From NCBI GenBank assembly GCA_003278305.1, contig QCFU01000010.1, positions 1 through 53,306 on the forward strand: DNA of 53,306 bases, in the 5' to 3' direction. The translations under genes and the position numbers were made by a program. Positions 48,146 through 53,306 of the stretch are shown here, piece by piece; the stretch's first letter is position 1, and each line of letters starts with the position of its first letter. The notes under the pieces were generated by a model. The model saw only the letters and a list, made by a program, of their open reading frames with translations, was not told the DNA's origin and ran no database searches. The DNA comes from Prochlorococcus sp. AG-363-M21. GTDB lineage: Bacteria; Cyanobacteriota; Cyanobacteriia; PCC-6307; Cyanobiaceae.

Positions 48146-48165
48146 AGCCGGTCTTAAGACCGGCT
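48146..48165. terminator. Perfect 10-bp hairpin between rplL and rnhA
   Basis: AGCCGGTCTT at 48146-48155 directly meets its reverse complement AAGACCGGCT at 48156-48165; this is the strongest GC-rich inverted repeat noticed between genes in the window. It lies 43 bases after the rplL stop, so it is probably the end of the rplK-A-J-L transcript. The five Ts follow on the plus strand; on the minus strand the tail is only AGTTCTT, so its strength as a terminator there is uncertain. Confidence 0.6.
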
Positions 48166-48208
48166 TTTTACTTTGAGGATTTGCAGGATTTGAATAAACC
48201 CTTTCTGT

Positions 48209-48607
48209 CTATTTAAGAGTAACTTTCCCTCCTACATCTTCAATGGCTTTCTTTAATGCATCTGCTTCATCTTTTGAGACACCTTCTTTAATTGTTTTTG
48301 GAGCTGCCTCAACCAATGCTTTTGCATCTCCTAGTCCTAATCCAGTTGCATTGCGAACTTCTTTTAAGACTTTAATTTTGGCTGCAGCGTCAAAACTTTC
48401 AAGGACGACTTCAAATTCAGTTTTTTCTTCAGCTGCTTCTGCTCCAGCTGCACCTCCAGCTGCTCCTCCAGGAGCTGCCATAACGACGCCAGCAGATGGA
48501 GCTGCAGAAACTCCGAAAGCATCTTCAATTTGCTTAACAAGTTCAGAAGCCTCAAGCAATGAAAGACTTTTTAGTGATTCAAGAATTTCGTCGGTTTTTG
48601 TAGACAT
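48209..48607 (-). CDS. rplL: 50S ribosomal protein L7/L12
   Basis: 132-residue stalk protein. N-terminal dimerisation helix '[25 protein letters not shown]', an Ala/Gly-rich hinge ('[15 protein letters not shown]') and the C-terminal factor-binding domain '[36 protein letters not shown]'. Last gene of the L10-L7/L12 pair, 53 bases after rplJ. Confidence 0.98.
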   Translation of the reverse strand: MSTKTDEILESLKSLSLLEASELVKQIEDAFGVSAAPSAGVVMAAPGGAAGGAAGAEAAEEKTEFEVVLESFDAAAKIKVLKEVRNATGLGLGDAKALVEAAPKTIKEGVSKDEADALKKAIEDVGGKVTLK

Positions 48608-48660
48608 GGTTTTGAATTCAGCAACGGTTTGGGAAGAAAATTTATGTCGAAGTTAAGAAA

Positions 48661-49188
48661 TCAGCTTTCGCCACTATCGGCATGCTGTTTCAGGGCTCTA
48701 GCAAGACCAGAAGGAACTTCATTCACTCCTACAGCAATTTTTGTAGGCAATGCATGTAACGAACCTGCTATTTGCGCCATTAGAGCTTCCTTGGATGGAA
48801 GATCCGCGATTGCCTTGATTTCGGCATTAGATAGCAGTTTCCCTTCAAAAAGGCCGCCTTTGGTTTCGGACTTTTTGGTTTCCTTTTGGAATGCTTGAAT
48901 GGCTTTTAGAGCACTACCAACATCGCCTTTGACAAGTACGAATGCATTTGTGCCTGTAAGCAAAGAATCAAGGCCTGACCATGTTGTGTTTCCATCGATT
49001 GCCTTACGCATCAATGTGTTTTTGGTAATCTTGCAAACACCTTTGCTGGGCTCTAAGCGAGCCCTTAGATCAGACATTTCTTTGATTGACAAGCCCTGGT
49101 AATCCAGAACTAAAGTCATTTCAGCCTTATCGAGGAGCTGTTTGATCTCTTCGACAATTTGTTTCTTACTCTCCAGCGTGCGGCCCAT
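48661..49188 (-). CDS. rplJ: 50S ribosomal protein L10
   Basis: 175 residues anchoring the L7/L12 dimers at the stalk base. '[41 protein letters not shown]' is the family N-terminus; '[33 protein letters not shown]' follows. Preceded by an L10-type leader at about 49250-49345, through which L10 (with L7/L12) is known in other bacteria to repress its own translation. Confidence 0.97.
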   Translation of the reverse strand: MGRTLESKKQIVEEIKQLLDKAEMTLVLDYQGLSIKEMSDLRARLEPSKGVCKITKNTLMRKAIDGNTTWSGLDSLLTGTNAFVLVKGDVGSALKAIQAFQKETKKSETKGGLFEGKLLSNAEIKAIADLPSKEALMAQIAGSLHALPTKIAVGVNEVPSGLARALKQHADSGES

Positions 49189-49249
49189 AATAATTGGATC
49201 GAATCAGGGAAGTATCTAGATACGCGACCTTATAATTCTCTTATTTGAG

Positions 49250-49345
49250 ACGAGACTACTTAAGATTAATCTAATCGAGATCAATCCTTGAGCAAATGCC
49301 TCGGTAGGAATTACTGCAAAAAAATGCAACCTACTTTCTTTGGCC
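49250..49345 (-). promoter_or_regulatory. L10 leader (ribosomal protein autoregulatory RNA)
   Basis: Read on the minus strand, GTAGG (49330-49334) pairs with CCTAC (49304-49308) around an inner TGCA-T-run-TGCA hairpin, followed at once by CGAGG and TTTGCTC. This matches the pattern I know from L10-binding leaders (CCTnCCGAGG next to a kinked stem). It occupies the 208-base rplA-rplJ space. Edges are approximate. Confidence 0.65.
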
Positions 49346-49396
49346 GTGTTAATACCCTTAGGTATTTTCTAGTTAGTTAACTATATACTAACGAGC

Positions 49397-50104
49397 TCAA
49401 CTATCTTCTTGAATATCTTGCAAAGCAGTAACATCAACTTGCACTGAAGGCCCCATGGTTGAACTTAAATAAAGGCTTTTCCAGTAACGTCCTTTTGCAC
49501 CACTTGGTTTATTCCTATCTATCGTTTCTTGAAGAGTTTTTAGATTTTCTAACAGCGCCTCTGAAGAAAAACTTGCTTTGCCAAAGCGTACGTGGACAAT
49601 TCCACTGCGGTCTGCTCTGAATTCAAGTTTTCCAGCTTTAAATTCTTTGATAGCTGAACTTAAATCTGTTGTTACTGTTCCAGCCTTTGGGTTTGGCATT
49701 AAGCCTCTAGGACCAAGAACTCTTCCAAGTTTTGCAACTTTAGGCATCATGTCTGGAGTTGCAATAAGAATGTCAAATTCCATTGCTCCTTTCCCAATGG
49801 TTTCAACAAGCTCATCTTCGCCTGCTAAGTCAGCTCCAGCTGCTTTGGCTTCACTAACTTTTTCACCTTTAGAAATAACAGCAATTCTTACAGTTTGTCC
49901 TGTTCCTTGAGGAAGGGCAACGGTAGTTCTAAGTTGCTGATCTGTATATTTTGGATCAATACCTAACCTTGCATGCGCTTCAATAGTTTCGTCAAATTTT
50001 GCCGTAGCATTTTCTTTGACTAGGTTAATTGCTTCAAGTGGTGCATAGAGCTTGTCTTCCACTTTCTCTGCAAGAGTGGAAACTCTTTTTGATGTTTTTG
50101 TCAT
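49397..50104 (-). CDS. rplA: 50S ribosomal protein L1
   Basis: 235 residues forming the mobile L1 arm of the E site. '[35 protein letters not shown]', '[28 protein letters not shown]' and '[15 protein letters not shown]' are standard. Located between rplK and rplJ in the usual secE-nusG-rplKAJL order. Confidence 0.98.
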   Translation of the reverse strand: MTKTSKRVSTLAEKVEDKLYAPLEAINLVKENATAKFDETIEAHARLGIDPKYTDQQLRTTVALPQGTGQTVRIAVISKGEKVSEAKAAGADLAGEDELVETIGKGAMEFDILIATPDMMPKVAKLGRVLGPRGLMPNPKAGTVTTDLSSAIKEFKAGKLEFRADRSGIVHVRFGKASFSSEALLENLKTLQETIDRNKPSGAKGRYWKSLYLSSTMGPSVQVDVTALQDIQEDS

Positions 50105-50186
50105 AATAAAAAGGGGTTTTAGCGACAGATTGTCTCCCCCAGAAATGTTGATAAAGGATTATGTAGAAATAAATCCAGCAAAAGGT

Positions 50187-50612
50187 TCAATCAGAGATTG
50201 AAACACCCATGTTTCTGGCTGTTCCTTCTATGACTTTCATTGCTGATTCAATATTACTGCAGTTAAGGTCAGGTAATTTAGTTTTTGCGATTTCTTCTAA
50301 TTGTGCTCGGTTGATTTTACCCACTTGGCCTTTAGCTGATTCACCTGAACCTTTTGTGATTCCTGCTGCTTTTGTAATCAGAACAGATGCAGGTGGGGTT
50401 TTGGTGATAAATGTAAAACTTCTATCTTCGAAGACAGATATTTCAACAGGAATAACAAAACCTGCTTTCTCTTGTGTCCTTGCATTGTATTCCTTACAAA
50501 AAGCCATGATATTGACTCCATGCTGACCTAAGGCAGGCCCAACTGGAGGAGCAGGATTTGCTTTGCCAGCCTGAAGGGCTAACTTAATCACTGCTACGAC
50601 TTTCTTTGCCAT
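50187..50612 (-). CDS. rplK: 50S ribosomal protein L11
   Basis: 141 residues, GTPase-centre protein. '[34 protein letters not shown]' is the proline-rich N-domain; '[27 protein letters not shown]' is in the rRNA-binding C-domain, ending '[12 protein letters not shown]'. Separated from nusG upstream by 119 bases and from rplA by 82. Confidence 0.98.
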   Translation of the reverse strand: MAKKVVAVIKLALQAGKANPAPPVGPALGQHGVNIMAFCKEYNARTQEKAGFVIPVEISVFEDRSFTFITKTPPASVLITKAAGITKGSGESAKGQVGKINRAQLEEIAKTKLPDLNCSNIESAMKVIEGTARNMGVSISD

Positions 50613-50731
50613 CTTTGCTTGAGTGAAATTGGGTAAATTAAGACTTGCCTGTTAGAAGGGAAGTTTGAAGAGCTTCTGCAAACTTACTTCTTTGTTGGCT
50701 GAAAAATCTAATATAAAGCAGTTTTAGTCAG

Positions 50732-51406
50732 TTAGTTCTGTTTATTTATTTGAGAAAACTCAAGTTCAACAGGAGTCTCTCTTCCGAAAATTGAAAGAAG
50801 TGCTTTGAGTTTGCTTCTTTCGCCAGAAACTTCTATAACCTCACCTTGGAAGTCTTTAAAAGGTCCGCCTGTAACGATAATTCTGTCCCCTTCTGCTAGA
50901 TCAAGCTTCACAACAGTTTTCTTCTCTGCTGTGCGCTTGAAAATTCTATTTACTTCTGAACGGCTAAGTGGCCTTGGCTTGATATGACCTCTCCCTCTTC
51001 CTGTAGGACGTCTATCTTCTGCACCTACGAAATTAATTACGTTAGGCGTACTTCTAACAGCCATCATGGTGTCTTCGTCAAGAACCATCCTCACTAATAC
51101 ATATCCAGGAAAAACTTTTTCCTCTGTAGATTGACGACTTCCGTCTTTTTTTAATTTTACGGCTGGAGTTTGTGGGATTTCTATTTCAAGAATTCTATTG
51201 CTCACTCCTAGAGTTACTGCGCGTTGTTCAAGAGTTGCTTTGACTTTTTTTTCGCAACTTGATGCAACTTGAACAGCGTACCAACGTGCAATGGCTGTTT
51301 TTGCTAATGAGTTGGCTTCTATTGCCTGTACTTCTCCATCTGCGATTGCAGATGAATTGACTAGTTGAGAAGAGTTTTGTGATGTAGTGGGATCAAGCTC
51401 GGACAC
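50732..51406 (-). CDS. nusG: Transcription antitermination factor NusG
   Basis: 224 residues with an N-terminal extension of about 40, then the NGN domain ('RWYAVQVASSCEKKVKATLEQRA', 'VFPGYVLVRMVLDED') and a C-terminal KOW domain ('EGDRIIVTGGPFKDFQGEVIEV'). Binds RNA polymerase and couples it to ribosomes or Rho. Start is a GTG at 51406, with a TAA two codons upstream. Confidence 0.97.
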   Translation of the reverse strand: MSELDPTTSQNSSQLVNSSAIADGEVQAIEANSLAKTAIARWYAVQVASSCEKKVKATLEQRAVTLGVSNRILEIEIPQTPAVKLKKDGSRQSTEEKVFPGYVLVRMVLDEDTMMAVRSTPNVINFVGAEDRRPTGRGRGHIKPRPLSRSEVNRIFKRTAEKKTVVKLDLAEGDRIIVTGGPFKDFQGEVIEVSGERSKLKALLSIFGRETPVELEFSQINKQN

Positions 51407-51454
51407 TGTTTAAATGAATTGGTAAATTGATTAAAAATTGGTTGAATCCTTTAT

Positions 51455-51697
51455 TCAACGAAAAATTTGAGAGGCTCCCCAACCATAAAATCTACTGATT
51501 GCTGCAATTGACGCTGCAGAAAGGGTTACCATCAATATTACTGCTATGGATTCACTAAATAATTGTTGGCGACTGGGCCAAACAACTAATTTTAATTCAT
51601 CAATAGTTGCAGCTATAAATCCTTTGTTAGGTGGAGATTTCTCTTCATCTAATGGTGGGATTGGTTTTTGGTTTTCTTTAGGAGAAGTGCTTGTCAC
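51455..51697 (-). CDS. secE: Preprotein translocase subunit SecE
   Basis: 80 residues. Short single-helix SecE: a polar N-terminus, 'FIAATIDELKLVVWPSRQQLFSESIAVILMVTLSAASIAAISRFYGW'-type core with the conserved W-P-S-R hinge and one transmembrane helix. GTG start at 51697; an in-frame TAA stands upstream and no ATG exists. 48 bases ahead of nusG. Confidence 0.94.
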   Translation of the reverse strand: MTSTSPKENQKPIPPLDEEKSPPNKGFIAATIDELKLVVWPSRQQLFSESIAVILMVTLSAASIAAISRFYGWGASQIFR

Positions 51698-51740
51698 AGT
51701 GAAAAAGTACGAATATGAAGCTTTTTAATATGCAATAGCT

Positions 51741-51767
51741 AAAAAATATCAGATCATTATCGATATT
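51741..51767 (-). terminator. Possible weak terminator after clpB
   Basis: On the minus strand, AATATC (51767-51762) and GATATT (51750-51745) form a 6-bp stem with an 11-base loop, followed by further Ts. It lies just after the clpB stop. The stem is almost all A-T, so it may be chance or inefficient. Confidence 0.35.
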
Positions 51768-51773
51768 ACTCTC

Positions 51774-53306
51774 TTATTCTTCTCCTATAAAATTTAATAT
51801 TTTCGAATCATCGTTGGAATTTTTTACTCGCACTGCATTAAAACCTACAAACTCATCTTCCAATAGTTTTGTTGCAAGAGGATTTTCTATACGTCTTCTT
51901 AAAATTCTCTTCAAAGGTCTTGCTCCGTATTCAGGCTCATAGCCTTCCAGGGCAAGAGTCTCTATTGTTGATTGATCTACCCGGAGTTCTAGGCCTTGCT
52001 CAAGCAGTAAACTGGTTAATTCTGCAAGTTGCAATCGTATGATTTCTGTTAAATCATTTTTTGAAAGAGGTGAGAATTGAATAATTTCGTCAATTCTATT
52101 AAGAAATTCTGGACGGAATTGTCTTTTTAGGATTTCATCAATATTTTTAATTAGGTCATTACTTTGGCCATTCTCTTTTGGATCAATCTCATTTAGAAGC
52201 TTTGTGTTATTTAAAATTGTTCTACTAGCCAGATTACTTGTCATTACAATAACCGTGTGACGGAAATCTACAGTTAATCCTTGCGAATCAGTTAAACGAC
52301 CATCATCTAAAACTTGAAGCAAAATATTAAATACATCAGGATGTGCTTTTTCTAATTCATCAAGAAGGAGTACTGAATAAGGCCTTCTCCTGACAGCCTC
52401 AGTTAGTTGCCCTCCCTCCTCATAGCCAACATATCCTGGAGGTGCGCCAAGTAGTCTTGCTACAGCATTCCTTTCCATGAATTCGCTCATATCCAGTCTT
52501 ATTAATGCTTCCTCTTCGTCAAATAATGAGGCTGCAAGTGCTTTCGCGAGTTCTGTTTTGCCTACGCCCGTAGGTCCTAGAAATAAAAAAGAACCAATAG
52601 GTCTATAGCCATCTTTCATTCCTGCCCTTGCACGTTTAATTGCTTCTGCAACTGCTTTAACTGCTTGATATTGTCCGATAACTTTATTTGATAATTCTTT
52701 CTCTAGATTTAAAAGTTTATGTTTTTCTCCTGCCATTACTTTATTAACTGGTATGCCAGTCCAATTTGCAACAACATCAGCAATATGCTCTGCTTCAACT
52801 TGTTTTTTTAAAAAATTTGATTGTGATTGATTTGTTTCTTTTAGAGATTCTTCTGCATTAATAATCTTATCTTTTAAATTATAAAGATTATCATATTCAA
52901 GCATTCCTGCTAGTTCAAGATTTCCTTCTTCTCTTGCTATTTCTATAGACTCTTCTAAATTATTTTTTTCTTCATATAATGCCTCGATTTCTTTTATGCT
53001 TGATACGTTGCTTTCCCATTGTTGAATTAAATTTTTAAGATTATCCTCTTTGTTCCTTATAGTGTATTCTAACCTGTCAATCTCTTCAGTTGAATTATTT
53101 TGCTTGGCTTTAATTAATTGATTGTTTAACTCTTGGAGCAAGCTTTCTTCTTCATTTATGAAACTTGGTTTTGATGTAGATTCAATTTTTATTTGTGCAG
53201 CTGCCTCATCAATTAAATCAATTGCTTTGTCTGGCAAACATCTGTCACTAATGTACCGATCTGCAAGTTTGTTTGCTGTAATTAAAGCCTGGTCAGATAT
53301 TTCTAC
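51774..53306 (-). CDS. clpB: ClpB-type disaggregase, N-terminal part outside the window
   Basis: C-terminal 510 residues of an Hsp100 ATPase that works with DnaK to dissolve aggregates. The frame is open to the window end, so the start lies outside. 'LPDKAIDLIDEAAA' closes the first ATPase domain; a Glu/Lys/Asn-rich coiled coil (M domain) follows and separates it from ClpC. The second ATPase keeps Walker A 'GPTGVGKTELAKALA', 'GAPPGYVGYEEGGQL', Walker B 'VLLLDELEKAHPDVFN' and sensor 'EFLNRIDEII'. Cyanobacteria have ClpB1 and ClpB2; the position next to secE-nusG suggests ClpB2 (from memory, unsure). Confidence 0.9.
   Translation of the reverse strand, partial: VEISDQALITANKLADRYISDRCLPDKAIDLIDEAAAQIKIESTSKPSFINEEESLLQELNNQLIKAKQNNSTEEIDRLEYTIRNKEDNLKNLIQQWESNVSSIKEIEALYEEKNNLEESIEIAREEGNLELAGMLEYDNLYNLKDKIINAEESLKETNQSQSNFLKKQVEAEHIADVVANWTGIPVNKVMAGEKHKLLNLEKELSNKVIGQYQAVKAVAEAIKRARAGMKDGYRPIGSFLFLGPTGVGKTELAKALAASLFDEEEALIRLDMSEFMERNAVARLLGAPPGYVGYEEGGQLTEAVRRRPYSVLLLDELEKAHPDVFNILLQVLDDGRLTDSQGLTVDFRHTVIVMTSNLASRTILNNTKLLNEIDPKENGQSNDLIKNIDEILKRQFRPEFLNRIDEIIQFSPLSKNDLTEIIRLQLAELTSLLLEQGLELRVDQSTIETLALEGYEPEYGARPLKRILRRRIENPLATKLLEDEFVGFNAVRVKNSNDDSKILNFIGEE

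Noticed and set aside
48243-48656. Long plus-strand ORF (137 codons) opposite rplL
   Set aside because: Exactly antisense to the certain rplL gene; Ala/Ser-rich composition is the mirror of the L7/L12 hinge and helices. Similar shadows lie opposite rplJ, rplA and rplK.
50613-50731. Imperfect symmetry (GTTTG...CAAAC) between nusG and rplK
   Set aside because: Only the outer five bases pair well; no convincing L1 or other leader structure could be drawn by eye.
1-53306. Search for tRNAs, CRISPR arrays, insertion sequences, att sites, phage genes and defence systems
   Set aside because: None seen. Gaps are too short or lack cloverleaf arms, no direct-repeat arrays or transposase-like proteins occur, and gene content is core metabolism throughout.

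Overview
The window is a dense, AT-rich stretch of a cyanobacterial chromosome, most likely from a marine picocyanobacterium of the Prochlorococcus type. Reasons: thylakoid NDH-1 genes (ndhA, I, G, E, H), the chlorophyll gene chlM, a phylloquinone (men) gene set, a PedR-like regulator, an Rre1/Ycf29 response regulator, several small proteins of cyanobacterial DUF families, very short intergenic spaces and high A+T. The species call is inference from remembered protein families, not from a search.

Layout. 1-3.3 kb: end of scpA (cut by the window), a sugar-phosphate nucleotidyltransferase, metF, a pedR-like regulator and a 63-residue protein whose gene overlaps it tail to tail. 3.4-7.6 kb, minus strand: CYTH phosphatase, nadK, then ndhE-ndhG-ndhI-ndhA. 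7.7-10.6 kb: citrate synthase and a large DUF3352 protein. 10.6-18.7 kb: short alternating units (rhodanese, trpB, SUI1 factor, cysC, purE, nagA, chlM, rre1, cysteine desulfurase, rsmH). 18.8-26.3 kb: ndhH followed by menI, menE, menC, menA and menF, so phylloquinone synthesis (the photosystem I quinone) sits beside an NDH-1 gene; then gshB and grxC. 26.4-30.1 kb, plus strand: prfB with a programmed +1 frameshift, a 58-residue DUF3285 membrane protein, ybeY, dgkA, trpG and a secreted metallo-beta-lactamase-fold protein lacking nearly all metal ligands. 30.1-41.7 kb: hisC-argS-nadC-mnmE, DUF2062, rel, a fused double-ATPase ABC protein, rluD and rbgA.

41.65-42.15 kb is the only gap longer than 300 bases; it holds a possible 55-residue minus-strand ORF. 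42.2-45.4 kb: pgk, a secreted unknown protein and murG. 45.4-53.3 kb, minus strand: clpB (cut by the window end), secE, nusG, rplK, rplA, an L10-type leader, rplJ, rplL, rnhA, pyrD and a cobD-like aminotransferase.

No tRNA, rRNA, CRISPR, insertion sequence, prophage or obvious foreign island was seen. The content is mostly core genome. I did not find a convincing new multi-gene system; the points most worth a second look are the metal-ligand-less MBL protein, the unlisted small ORFs, a perfect 12-bp dyad between rel and the ABC gene, and a strong hairpin touching the rnhA start.
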